NCBI GenBank assembly: GCA_016297675.1
Contig: JAEDGE010000001.1
Coordinates: forward strand, 1-45,771
Source: Oscillospiraceae bacterium
Lineage (GTDB): Bacteria > Bacillota > Clostridia > Oscillospirales > Ruminococcaceae
Length of the DNA: 45,771 nt
Direction of reading: 5' to 3'
The position numbers were made by a program, and so were the translations under genes. Of this stretch, positions 10,101 to 17,377 are shown piece after piece; the first letter of the stretch is position 1, and each line of letters begins with the position of its first letter. The notes under the pieces are model-generated. The model made no database searches, was not told where the DNA came from, and saw nothing but the letters and a program-made list of their open reading frames with translations.

Positions 10101-10611
10101 GCTTTCTTCCTCACCTGACCAAATGAAAATTTGCATCATTGGTGTATTGCAACAAATGAAAGCACATTTGACAAAAAGCAATGAGCGAATGTGTTTCTTT
10201 CAATTGGAGGACTTGACAGGAGCAGTTGATTGCATTGCTTTTCCAGCAGTTTTTCGTGCTGTCCAACAAAAGCTACAGGTAGATTCTATTTTGTGGTGCA
10301 AAGGAACACTTTCTATCAAAGAAAGTGGTGTTTCCATTTTGTGTGACAGTATTTTGACATTAGAAGAATTGCAAAAACAGGTGGAACAAGGACGGTTTTG
10401 TATAAAATTAGATTCTACGGATACAATGCGTATGCAGCAAGCATTGCAAACGGCAGCCGCCTATGCAGGAAATACAAATATTTGCTTTTACTTTACAGAT
10501 CAAAAACGAATGGTACAACCAAAACAAAAGGTGAAAATGGCAGTAACAGAAAAAAGTGAGCAGGCTTTTCTACAATTTTTTTCCAGTTCAGAGCTGGGAA
10601 TTTTAAAGTAA
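7174..10611 (+). CDS. dnaE: DNA polymerase III subunit alpha (DnaE)
   Basis: C-family replicative DNA polymerase; in Firmicutes DnaE extends primers and works alongside PolC. At 1145 residues it is full length. The N-terminal PHP domain begins VHLHVHSVYSLLDG with LTDHGNLYA after it. The palm carries the catalytic aspartates D403 and D405 in MPDFDIDF and D555 in KFDFLGL. The finger and helix-hairpin-helix regions follow (KKDQAVMEQ, FNKSHAVAYAYL). An OB fold lies near residue 990 (CIIGVLQQMKAHLTKSNERM). The start at 7174 is preferred because AAGGAG sits about 10 bases upstream; a longer reading from 7084 lies wholly inside whiA and adds no family sequence. It overlaps whiA by 23 bases. Confidence 0.96.
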   Translation: MPEIKQDEFVHLHVHSVYSLLDGACRIPEMMEQVKAMGQTAIALTDHGNLYAAVSFYRAAKKVGLHPIIGCEVYVASRTRFDRVQALDRKRYHLVLLCENQTGYRNLVKLVSQACLEGFYQKPRVDWELLSQYHEGLICLSACLAGEVPQLLLAGNYEQAKQTALRYQALFGKDNYYLEVQNHGLQEQKTILPLLYQLSQETGISLVATNDAHYLTQDEAEMQQVLLCIQTGKTIDDPTAMRFETNEFYLKSTQEMQQLFSAMPEAIINTKRIADRCHVTFETEKLHLPSFFMDGVTDNVALFADLCQKGMQKRYGTPVPEHVQKRLQHEMDVITQMNYVDYFLIVWDYVNFAKQHQIPVGPGRGSGAGSLCAYCMGITEIDPIAYHLLFERFLNPERVNMPDFDIDFCIEGRQAVKEYVIQKYGADRVTEIITFDLMKARGAVRDVGRALNLPYALCDRIAKKIDPHRTIAETMAAPGEMELQQLYQTDSNVKKLLDMAQKIEGMPRHTSTHAAGVIISAVPLLEMVPLQKNDDTIVTQYPMGTLEYLKLVKFDFLGLRNLTIIRDCVRMIHEAEPEFSIHHIPIDDAAVYRMMAKGDTMGVFQFESAGMRHVLLQMQPEQLEDLTAALSLYRPGPRDSIPQYLENRKHPDTISYAHPSLKPILEVTYGCMVYQEQVMEICRALAGYSYGRADIVRRAMSKKDQAVMEQEREIFLYGLEDVCCGAIQNGVPKEVAESIFDEISRFASYAFNKSHAVAYAYLAYQTAYLKCHYFSAYMAALMTSVIGDFPKLLSYISECQKAGVAVLPPHINESHAVFTCTKKGIRFGLSAVKNVGVALIEKLERERQRNGLFKNLYDFCQRMQGIELNKRALESLIQSGALDGLGWNRRQMLQQYEQILSSVKEMAASQLTGQMQLFGMVSTSSWQEPMPEPVEEFSQTELLHMEREVTGMYISGNPLQPVQYLCRLLHTTTASVLSSSPDQMKICIIGVLQQMKAHLTKSNERMCFFQLEDLTGAVDCIAFPAVFRAVQQKLQVDSILWCKGTLSIKESGVSILCDSILTLEELQKQVEQGRFCIKLDSTDTMRMQQALQTAAAYAGNTNICFYFTDQKRMVQPKQKVKMAVTEKSEQAFLQFFSSSELGILK

Positions 10612-10638
10612 ATAGAAAATAAAATAGAGGGATTTATA

Positions 10639-12723
10639 ATGAAAGTACATAAAACATGGAATGGCATCATCGGTTTTTTGACAGCTTGCTGCTGTCTTGT
10701 TTCAGGAAGTGGACTATCAGTAGTTGCAGAGGATGCAGTAACAACTTTGACAGTAGAAGAACCGATCGCAGCAGAAATTCTTTCAGAAGGAACACCATCA
10801 ACAGAAGAAACAGAATCACCCACAACTACCACCGCACCGACCACAACAGAAACAACGGTAGAAACAACAGAAACCATCTCTGAAGGTTTGGATGATGAAG
10901 CCATTACATTGGGAGATTTAAACGGAGATGGTGCGGTGAGTGTGGAGGACGCAGTATTTGTATTGACCATTTACGCAAAACAATCTGCTGGATTGGAAGT
11001 AAATCTTTCTTCGCAGCAATTTTTCTGTTTGGATTGTGACCATGATACAAGAATCAGTGTAGAAGACGCTGTTTTGATTTTAGAGTATTATGCAAAACAT
11101 GCAGCTTGTTTAGTAACAGGAACATTTTCCGAATATGTGGACGAGAAACAGAATCCAGTTACAACAACAACTGTTCCAGAACTAACAACGCTACCAGAAA
11201 CCAGTACAGAAATTACAACAGAAACGACAACAAAAAACACTTTGCCGACAACAGACACAACGGAAGATACCACACAGGATACAACAACTGTCGTGATCCC
11301 TTCTGATTTTTCAGACAGCTATGCAGGTTCTTATCTTGTAACTGCTTCTGCTCTGAATCTGAGAAGCGATCCGTCCACCTCTTCTTCTGTTATCACAGTG
11401 ATTCCGAATAATGCAACGGTAACTGTGACAATGGGAAACGGAGCGTGGGCAGCCGTAACGTATGAGGGCAAGAACGGTTACTGCTCGATGGATTATCTGA
11501 CACTTGTACCGGATACCACAACAGTACCGGAAGAAACCACAACGACTACCACTGAAACAACCACTACTACCACTACTACGACCACAACGACTGCTGTGCC
11601 AAATTCTGTAAAGCTTCCGGTTAATTGTATTTTGCAGAATGCATCGCCATCTTTGCCAACTGGTTGTGAGGCAACTGCATTGACAATTGCACTCAATTAT
11701 GATGGATTTACAGCGAAAAAAACAAATATTGCCAAAATATATTTACCAAAAATGGTATTTTATACGTTGAATGATATTTATTATGGTGCAGATTTTCAGT
11801 ATGTATTTCCAGGGGATCCAACGACTTCCTATGGATATGGTTGTTATGCACCAGCAATTGTTGCGACTGCAAATGCGTATTTTACCGCACAGAAAAATGC
11901 TTCTTATGCAGAAAATATCAGTGGGACTTCTTTCTATGATCTTTTTCCATATTTAGCAGCAGGTAGACCCATTGTTTTCTGGGGAACAATGAATATGTGT
12001 GCACCCGGAACCGGCGGCAGCTGGACCACGCCAGATGGGGAAACTGTTACATGGAAAAGTAATGAGCATTGTTTGGTTTTGACTGGATATAATAAATCTG
12101 CTGGAACGGTACAGGTTGCAGACCCATTGAGGGGCAATGTTTCCTATGATATGGAATTGGTTGCACAGCGATATACACAAATGGGAAAACAGGCTGTTGT
12201 TTTGCATAGTACCAGTCAGTCGAAAACAGAAACGCTAGGTGTTACCAATGGCGGTGTTTATCGTTTGCGAAATGCTGGAAGTGGTCTGTATTTGACGGTT
12301 GCAGGTGGTATGGATGTTGATGGAACAAACTTGATTCAGGACACAGCAAACGGGACTGCTTCACAAAAATTCCGCATTTCTTACGATACAAGCAGCAATA
12401 CATATCGGTTATATGCAATGTGTTCTTCTGATGGAACCAATCGTGTTGTAGATATTGTAAAACTGGGCGGCGGAATTGCCAGCGGCTGTAATGTGGAAAT
12501 TTATCGACCAGTAGATGCCCCAGCACAAACATTTGTATTGAGTCCACAGTCTGATGGAACGATGTTGTTATCTTGCAGTGCCAATCGCAGTGCATGCCTG
12601 TCTGTTTGGAATCAAGCCACAGGTTCTAATTATGATACAGGCTTTTATGCAAGTGGAAATGTTGTCATTCGCAACGATATTGGAGATGACTTACAGCGTT
12701 GGATATTAGAACCTGTTTCTTGA
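10639..12723 (+). CDS. Secreted dockerin/SH3b/C39-like peptidase/ricin-lectin protein
   Basis: A 694-residue multidomain secreted protein. Residues 1-30 form a signal peptide. Residues 91-155 form a type I dockerin with two calcium-binding half repeats, GDLNGDGAVSVEDAVFVL and LDCDHDTRISVEDAVLIL. An SH3b domain follows at about 229-290 (ASALNLRSDPSTSS). A C39-like cysteine peptidase (papain-like fold) lies at about 325-525, with C343 in PTGCEATAL, H478 in NEHCLVLTGY and D495 in VADPL as the likely catalytic set. A ricin-type beta-trefoil lectin lies at about 537-694. Thr/Glu-rich linkers join the parts. Dockerins bind cohesins on scaffoldins, so the protein is probably cellulosome- or surface-attached. 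The SH3b and lectin regions suggest it holds on to wall or glycan while cleaving peptide. The dockerin sits at the N-terminus, whereas most are C-terminal. It starts 27 bases after dnaE, but a shared role is unlikely. Confidence 0.8.
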   Translation: MKVHKTWNGIIGFLTACCCLVSGSGLSVVAEDAVTTLTVEEPIAAEILSEGTPSTEETESPTTTTAPTTTETTVETTETISEGLDDEAITLGDLNGDGAVSVEDAVFVLTIYAKQSAGLEVNLSSQQFFCLDCDHDTRISVEDAVLILEYYAKHAACLVTGTFSEYVDEKQNPVTTTTVPELTTLPETSTEITTETTTKNTLPTTDTTEDTTQDTTTVVIPSDFSDSYAGSYLVTASALNLRSDPSTSSSVITVIPNNATVTVTMGNGAWAAVTYEGKNGYCSMDYLTLVPDTTTVPEETTTTTTETTTTTTTTTTTTAVPNSVKLPVNCILQNASPSLPTGCEATALTIALNYDGFTAKKTNIAKIYLPKMVFYTLNDIYYGADFQYVFPGDPTTSYGYGCYAPAIVATANAYFTAQKNASYAENISGTSFYDLFPYLAAGRPIVFWGTMNMCAPGTGGSWTTPDGETVTWKSNEHCLVLTGYNKSAGTVQVADPLRGNVSYDMELVAQRYTQMGKQAVVLHSTSQSKTETLGVTNGGVYRLRNAGSGLYLTVAGGMDVDGTNLIQDTANGTASQKFRISYDTSSNTYRLYAMCSSDGTNRVVDIVKLGGGIASGCNVEIYRPVDAPAQTFVLSPQSDGTMLLSCSANRSACLSVWNQATGSNYDTGFYASGNVVIRNDIGDDLQRWILEPVS
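11514..11597 (+). repeat. (ACN)n triplet run encoding a poly-threonine linker
   Basis: Residues about 293-319 of the peptidase gene are almost pure threonine, encoded by degenerate ACA/ACC/ACG/ACT triplets. Similar shorter Thr-rich runs occur at about 10820-10880 and 11155-11290, and in the anchored protein at about 2300-2550. They are flexible linkers between domains and likely sites of length variation. Confidence 0.8.
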
Positions 12724-12744
12724 GTATGATTTTTAAATTTTTAC

Positions 12745-12773
12745 TTGACAAACTGCATGATGTCTGTTATAAT
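12745..12773 (+). promoter_or_regulatory. Consensus promoter of the corrinoid operon
   Basis: TTGACA at 12745-12750 and TATAAT at 12768-12773 are separated by exactly 17 bases, a perfect housekeeping promoter. It lies 22 bases after the preceding gene's stop and about 40 bases before the methyltransferase-TetR start. A promoter this strong normally needs repression, which suits the dyad immediately downstream. Confidence 0.88.
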
Positions 12774-12797
12774 GATAGTGAACAAACGTTCACCATC
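12774..12797 (+). promoter_or_regulatory. TetR-type operator (inverted repeat over the transcription start)
   Basis: The sequence from 12774 to 12797 is a 24-bp dyad. Its core GTGAAC-AAAC-GTTCAC (12778-12793) is a perfect 6-bp inverted repeat with a 4-base centre, and the arms extend to 10 bp with one mismatch. It starts at the base after the -10 box and covers the expected start site. Length, symmetry and position fit a TetR-family operator, and the first downstream gene encodes a TetR domain. I found no second copy elsewhere in the window. Confidence 0.75.
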
Positions 12798-12813
12798 AGA
12801 AAGGGGCTTGAAA

Positions 12814-14280
12814 ATGAAAAAGACATCTTCCAGTATGACCGCTAAAATGTCTGCTTTTGCGAGAGCATATTATGCAGAACATGCAAAGAAACCTGCTTTT
12901 GAGGATGCAATTGCAAAGAAACTATTTCAGAATACAGAGTATCAGGATATGCAGAATATGTTGCAAGACGGTGCTGCTTTTTTTGGAATGGCATCAGATG
13001 CACAGGTGACACAAAGAGATTGTGTATGGGAAATTGTAAAAAATCAGATGGCACCGATTCCAGTTGCGCGTGCACGATATTGTGAAGATTGTCTGCAAAC
13101 AGAAATCCAAACTGGTACAAAACAGTATGTGATTTTAGGAGCTGGGTATGATACTTTTGCATGGCGGCATCCGGAATACCTACAAAAAATCACAGTTTTT
13201 GAAGTAGATCAAGCAGAAACACAAGATGAAAAAAAACAGAGACTTTTACAAGCAGGATTGCCGCTTCCTTCTCAGTTGCATTTTGTGCCAGTGGATTTTC
13301 GTTCTGGTCATTTGCAGCAGCAGTTAGTACAGTGTGGGTTTGATGTGACCCAAAAGACATTTTTCAGTTTGTTAGGAGTAAGCTATTATTTAACAGAAAC
13401 AGAAATAGAAAGACTGCTCACTGAAATTTCTGCTTTCGCAGCAGAAGGCAGTACATTGGTTTTTGATTATGCAGATGCACATCTGTTTCAAACGAACTCC
13501 ATACGAATACGGCGGATGCTTGCATTGGCGGAAGCAAGCGGAGAACCAATGCAATTTTGCAGCAATGCGATGCATTTAACAAAAATATTGGAAGCCTCTC
13601 ATTTTCTGATTTATGAGATGCTTTCTCCAGAGGAAATGCAGGAACGGTATTTGCAAAACAGTGAACTTGTTTCTTTTTCTAATATTCACTATGTTACTGC
13701 AACAATAAAAGGGACAGCCTTTTTGCATACGAAAGAAAAAATTCTGCAAGTTTCTCTCAAACAATTTTCCCAAAGAGGATTTGATGCTGTTTCTGTGAGA
13801 GAAATTGCGGGGGAACTTGGCTTGACACAATCGGCACTCTATAAGCATTATGAAAATAAGCAAGCCATTTTTGAAGCGTTGCTGAAACGGGCAGAAGCGG
13901 TTTTGCCAAAGACCATGATTGCAAAAATGGATACGGTGGAAAGCATACAAGCCTCTATTATAAGCTGGTTTTCTATTTGGACAGAAAACGCTTTTGGTAC
14001 TGCATTTCGGCAAATGATTAATATGGAACGTTATCATAATCCAGCAGCGGAACAGCAGTATGCAGATTATTTTTTACATCAACCGCTTGCAGACTGTACG
14101 CTGCTAATGCAAAAACTGGGAATCACGGCAGCAGAAGAAACGGCAAATTCTTTTTATGCAGAAATCTTTTTTCTGCTGTATGCTTATGATATTGCATCTC
14201 AGAAGAAAATTGTATTAGAACAGCTGCAATCTTATGTGAGTCGCTTTTTCACTTCGAAATTACAGAACAGGGAAGGATGA
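12814..14280 (+). CDS. SAM-dependent methyltransferase fused to a TetR-family regulator
   Basis: A 488-residue two-part protein. Residues about 10-300 resemble the leucine carboxyl methyltransferase-like family (PF04072/TIGR00027). They show ARAYYAEH, PIPVARARYCED, the SAM-binding VILGAGYDTFAWR at 106-118, the acidic strand VFEVDQ at 128-133 and FFSLLGVSYYLTE. Residues about 303-352 form a TetR helix-turn-helix (FLHTKEKILQVSLKQFSQRG, then SVREIAGELGLTQSALYKHY). An all-helical ligand/dimer domain of about 130 residues follows. The start at 12814 is chosen for AAAGGGG seven bases upstream; a longer frame from 12745 would run through the promoter. It overlaps cbiA by ATGA. Position at the head of the operon, behind a dyad, suggests an autorepressor of corrinoid synthesis. 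The methyl acceptor, the ligand and whether the enzyme half is active are unknown. Confidence 0.85.
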   Translation: MKKTSSSMTAKMSAFARAYYAEHAKKPAFEDAIAKKLFQNTEYQDMQNMLQDGAAFFGMASDAQVTQRDCVWEIVKNQMAPIPVARARYCEDCLQTEIQTGTKQYVILGAGYDTFAWRHPEYLQKITVFEVDQAETQDEKKQRLLQAGLPLPSQLHFVPVDFRSGHLQQQLVQCGFDVTQKTFFSLLGVSYYLTETEIERLLTEISAFAAEGSTLVFDYADAHLFQTNSIRIRRMLALAEASGEPMQFCSNAMHLTKILEASHFLIYEMLSPEEMQERYLQNSELVSFSNIHYVTATIKGTAFLHTKEKILQVSLKQFSQRGFDAVSVREIAGELGLTQSALYKHYENKQAIFEALLKRAEAVLPKTMIAKMDTVESIQASIISWFSIWTENAFGTAFRQMINMERYHNPAAEQQYADYFLHQPLADCTLLMQKLGITAAEETANSFYAEIFFLLYAYDIASQKKIVLEQLQSYVSRFFTSKLQNREG

Positions 14281-15689
14281 AAGAGATCATGCAGAAATTT
14301 GTTTCTGTTCCTCGCCTGCTCCTTAGTGCCACTGGCAGCGACAGCGGAAAAACCACCATGGTGTTGGCTTTGTTGGCAGCGTTTCGTCAGAAAAATATTT
14401 CTGTACAGAGTTACAAAAGCGGACCGGATTACATTGATCCGATGTTTCATGAAAAAGTGACAAGACGTCCTGTTTACCATACCGATCCTTTTTTCTTACA
14501 GCAAGATGCAATGCAGCAACTGATTGCACAAACAGCACAACACGAAGATCTTGCTTTAATAGAGGGGGCGATGGGGTTTTATGACGGTATTGGACAAACG
14601 TCAGAAGCCAGTGCCTATACTGTTTCACAATGGCTGCAAACGCCAACTGTATTGGTTGTGAATCCGAAGAAAATGGGACGTTCTGTCGCTGCGATTTGTA
14701 ACGGTTTTTTGCATCTGGAACAGAATCATCTGATAAAAGGATTCCTATTGAATCGTGTCCGAAGCAGCATGGCATCCTATTATCAGGAAATCATTGAACG
14801 AGAAACCGGTTTACCGGTATATGGCTTTTTACCGGAATTGCCGTCTGTGCAGTTGCCGAGCCGTCATCTGGGTCTGCTGACCGCATCAGAAATTGCACAG
14901 TTGGATGAAAAAATAAAGCTGCTTGCTGATACGGCACAAAAAACGATTGCATGGGAGGCATTATTAGAATTGGCAGCAACAGCACCTCCGCTGCCGTTGA
15001 AAGAGAGAATTTTGCCCCATTCCGAACCGTTTCGACTTGGTATTGCAGAGGATGCTGCCTTTTGTTTTTATTATGCGGAAAATTTAGAAATGCTACGAGA
15101 ATGCGGGGCAGAATTGGTTTCCGTTTCGCCTCTTACAGATGTTGTCTTGTCGGAAGATTTAGATGGTCTCTATCTGGGCGGCGGTTATCCGGAACTATAT
15201 TTGCCACAGCTCAGCAGCAATCGTTCTTTTATACAAAGTTTGAGAACTGCTGCGAAGAAAAACCTGCCGATTTTTGCAGAGTGCGGTGGATTTCTATACT
15301 TGCTGCAAGCAATTTCTGATGCAGCTGGTATCTCCTACCCGATGGCAGAACTGCTTTCCGGTACGGCTGCCATGCAGAAGCAGCTTTGCCGGTTTGGATA
15401 TCTTACATTAACTGCACAGCAGGATACCATTTTAGCAGAAAAAGGGACACGGATTCAGGCACATAGTTTTCACTATGCAGACAGTACGGAAAATGGAACG
15501 GCTTTTTTAGCAGAACGTCCAAACGGAAAACAGTGGCAGGAAATACAGCAACAGGGCTCTATTTTGGCGGGGTTTCCGCATTGGTATTTTCCATCCAATC
15601 CTCATGTTCCACAGCGGTTTGCAGAACAGTGCATTGTCTATCGAAAAAGACGTATGCAGGAAGCAGGTGATCTGTCATGCAGATTTTAA
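14277..15689 (+). CDS. cbiA: Cobyrinate a,c-diamide synthase
   Basis: ATP- and glutamine-dependent amidation of the a and c carboxylates of cobyrinic acid, in the cytosol. The 470-residue protein has the N-terminal dethiobiotin-synthetase-like fold with P-loop ATGSDSGKTT at 18-27 and KSGPDYIDP soon after. The C-terminal class I glutamine amidotransferase domain has the nucleophile C336 in AECGGFLYLL and a histidine in GFPHWYF. ATG 14277 overlaps the previous stop as ATGA. An in-frame ATG at 14289 has slightly better spacing from the AAGG ribosome site and could be the true start. Presence of CbiA with CbiD and CbiG places the pathway in the early-cobalt, oxygen-independent class. Confidence 0.93.
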   Translation: MKEIMQKFVSVPRLLLSATGSDSGKTTMVLALLAAFRQKNISVQSYKSGPDYIDPMFHEKVTRRPVYHTDPFFLQQDAMQQLIAQTAQHEDLALIEGAMGFYDGIGQTSEASAYTVSQWLQTPTVLVVNPKKMGRSVAAICNGFLHLEQNHLIKGFLLNRVRSSMASYYQEIIERETGLPVYGFLPELPSVQLPSRHLGLLTASEIAQLDEKIKLLADTAQKTIAWEALLELAATAPPLPLKERILPHSEPFRLGIAEDAAFCFYYAENLEMLRECGAELVSVSPLTDVVLSEDLDGLYLGGGYPELYLPQLSSNRSFIQSLRTAAKKNLPIFAECGGFLYLLQAISDAAGISYPMAELLSGTAAMQKQLCRFGYLTLTAQQDTILAEKGTRIQAHSFHYADSTENGTAFLAERPNGKQWQEIQQQGSILAGFPHWYFPSNPHVPQRFAEQCIVYRKRRMQEAGDLSCRF

Positions 15690-16219
15690 TTTCGGGTGGT
15701 TCTGCCAGCGGAAAGTCACAGCTGGCGGAACAGCTTGCTGTGAACCGAAGCCAGACACCGCTTTACTATTTTGCAACCATGCAGATATGGGATGCAGAGT
15801 GTGCAGAGCGAGTAACACAGCATCGCAGACAGCGTACTGGAAAGGGATTCCAAACCATAGAAGTACCAGACCATCTGCTGCAAACTGCACAATCCCTGCC
15901 AACAGGTGGCTGCGGTCTATTGGAATGTGTCAGTAATCTGCTCTCCAACGAACAATTTTGTGTACAGCAAACACATCCGGCAGAGATAATTTTAGATGGT
16001 ATTGCAGCTCTGCACAACCATTTAGACACTTTGGTGATTGTGACAAATGAAGTCTTTACAGACCGAGTGCCACAGGATGCCGCTATGCAGGCATATTTAC
16101 AGCAGCTTGGACGAATCAACTGTACTCTGGCAGAGCGTTCGGAAATTGTCATAGAAGTTTGTAGCGGTATCCCTGTCTGCTGGAAAGGAGCAGCCTTGTT
16201 TCATGAAATCCTATCTTGA
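15677..16219 (+). CDS. cobU: Adenosylcobinamide kinase / adenosylcobinamide-phosphate guanylyltransferase
   Basis: Phosphorylates adenosylcobinamide and then attaches GMP, giving adenosylcobinamide-GDP for nucleotide-loop assembly. The 180-residue length is standard. The P-loop GGSASGKS is at residues 7-14. The histidine that becomes guanylylated is H49 in TQHRRQRTGKGF. CGLLECVSNLL and VTNEVF follow. It begins 13 bases inside the end of cbiA with an AGGTGA ribosome site, and cobS begins before it ends, so translation is probably coupled. The next gene but one is a short relative lacking the nucleotide-binding loop, so this is the copy expected to be catalytic. Confidence 0.93.
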   Translation: MQILISGGSASGKSQLAEQLAVNRSQTPLYYFATMQIWDAECAERVTQHRRQRTGKGFQTIEVPDHLLQTAQSLPTGGCGLLECVSNLLSNEQFCVQQTHPAEIILDGIAALHNHLDTLVIVTNEVFTDRVPQDAAMQAYLQQLGRINCTLAERSEIVIEVCSGIPVCWKGAALFHEILS

Positions 16220-16976
16220 ATCTCTTCTCATTGCACTCTCCATGTACAGTACCCTTCCGGTGAAGTGTCTGAACTGGAATGCGAAAAATCTGCGTCATGC
16301 TATGTTATTTTTTCCGATAGTCGGTTTACTTTGCGGCGGAGCTCTCTGGTTGGTTTGGACAGGTTGTCAGCTGTTGGATTGCTCTGCTTTTTTATTTGCA
16401 GTGCTTGCTGCATTGGTAAATGTATTGATTACAGGGGGGATTCATCTGGATGGATTTTGCGATACTGCCGATGCCTTGTATTCCCGTCGACCGATGGAAG
16501 AGAAACTGCGAATTTTGAAAGACCCAAACTGTGGACCCTTTGCGGTATTTAGTGTTGTATTGATATTGTTGGTACAGGTTGCTGCTTATGCACAGATTTA
16601 TACAACACAAACCAGATGGGCAGTGGGTCTGCTCACGGGTGGCTTTTGGATTGCTCGCTGTTTGAGCGGTATTTCTGTCACACGCTTTCCTTGTACACCA
16701 ACCAGTTCCCTTGCGAAGACCTTTGGCGAACATGCAGGAAAGTATGTTGGGACAGGACTAATGATTTTGACTGGACTTGCAATGGCAGTTCTGGTAATAT
16801 TTTATCAATGGATGGCTGTTGTTTCCATTTTTTTATCTTTACTTGTTTTTCTGGGATATTATCATATGCAAAAAACACAATTTGGCGGTGTAACAGGGGA
16901 TTTAGCTGGTTTTTTTCTTGTGATTTGTGAAACAATATGGTTATTGAGTTACGCAATGTTAGGAGATGTGTTGTAA
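16203..16976 (+). CDS. cobS: Adenosylcobinamide-GDP ribazoletransferase (cobalamin synthase)
   Basis: Integral membrane enzyme that joins adenosylcobinamide-GDP to alpha-ribazole (phosphate), the last assembly step. The 257-residue protein is strongly hydrophobic with several membrane segments. It carries the family aspartate motif GGIHLDGFCDTADAL (D83, D87, D90), thought to bind magnesium, and a CLSGISVTRFP-like segment in the middle. It overlaps cobU by 17 bases, and its TAA stop shares a base with the next ATG. Its partners in the window are cobU, cbiB, cobD, cobT and cobC, which together complete the lower loop. Confidence 0.93.
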   Translation: MKSYLESLLIALSMYSTLPVKCLNWNAKNLRHAMLFFPIVGLLCGGALWLVWTGCQLLDCSAFLFAVLAALVNVLITGGIHLDGFCDTADALYSRRPMEEKLRILKDPNCGPFAVFSVVLILLVQVAAYAQIYTTQTRWAVGLLTGGFWIARCLSGISVTRFPCTPTSSLAKTFGEHAGKYVGTGLMILTGLAMAVLVIFYQWMAVVSIFLSLLVFLGYYHMQKTQFGGVTGDLAGFFLVICETIWLLSYAMLGDVL

Positions 16977-17377
16977 TGAAACTTGTCATTGGCGGTTATG
17001 CACAGGGACGGCTTGCCTATGTATTGCAGCAGTATGAGAAACAAACGGAAGATGTTTTTGATTTGGCAGAGCATTCTATTTTTGAATGGAACAGGCAAAC
17101 GATATTATACCATATGGAAGAACTGGCAACGCAGGCAGAGCAGGAAAGTCAATCTGTATTTGATTGGCTGGAAAGATACCTACCGTTATGGAACGATTGT
17201 ATTTTAATTACACAGGAAGTCGGATGTGGATTGGTTCCAATTACACCGGAAGAACGACAATGGCGGGAAACTGTTGGACGTATGAATATATGGTTGGCGG
17301 CACAAGCTGAAACAGTAGAACGGATTTTCTGCGGACTGTCTATGCAGCTTTTCCCTTCATCAGGTGGTGTAGTGTAA
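16976..17377 (+). CDS. Short CobU-like protein lacking a functional P-loop
   Basis: A 133-residue protein related to CobU over its ends. It starts MKLVIGGYAQGRLAYVL, where CobU has a GxxxxGKS loop. Here the lysine is arginine and the serine is leucine. The second half shows EVGCGLVPITPEERQWRE and GRMNIWLAAQAETVERIFCG, very like the C-terminal CobU region. The middle, including the guanylylated histidine segment, is missing or unrecognisable. Short CobU-like proteins occur beside cobS in other Clostridia, as I recall; I know of no assigned function. ATG 16976 is preferred over an earlier in-frame start at 16937 because AGGAGATG lies just upstream. It shares single bases with the cobS and cbiB reading frames. 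It could be a regulatory or binding partner of CobU or CobS. Confidence 0.75.
   Translation: MKLVIGGYAQGRLAYVLQQYEKQTEDVFDLAEHSIFEWNRQTILYHMEELATQAEQESQSVFDWLERYLPLWNDCILITQEVGCGLVPITPEERQWRETVGRMNIWLAAQAETVERIFCGLSMQLFPSSGGVV

Noticed and set aside
11155..11290. Repeat array that might suggest CRISPR
   Set aside because: Short degenerate ACN codons without fixed repeat length or spacers; coding for a linker.
11493..11696. Minus-strand open frame rich in valine
   Set aside because: It is the mirror image of the poly-threonine linker codons; a compositional shadow.
14328..14340. GCCACTGGCAGCG, similar to part of a cobalamin riboswitch (B12 box)
   Set aside because: It lies inside cbiA and encodes the P-loop residues SATGSDSG; no surrounding aptamer helices are visible.
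16937..16975. Earlier start of the CobU-like gene
   Set aside because: Falls within cobS and lacks a ribosome site; AGGAGATG supports 16976.
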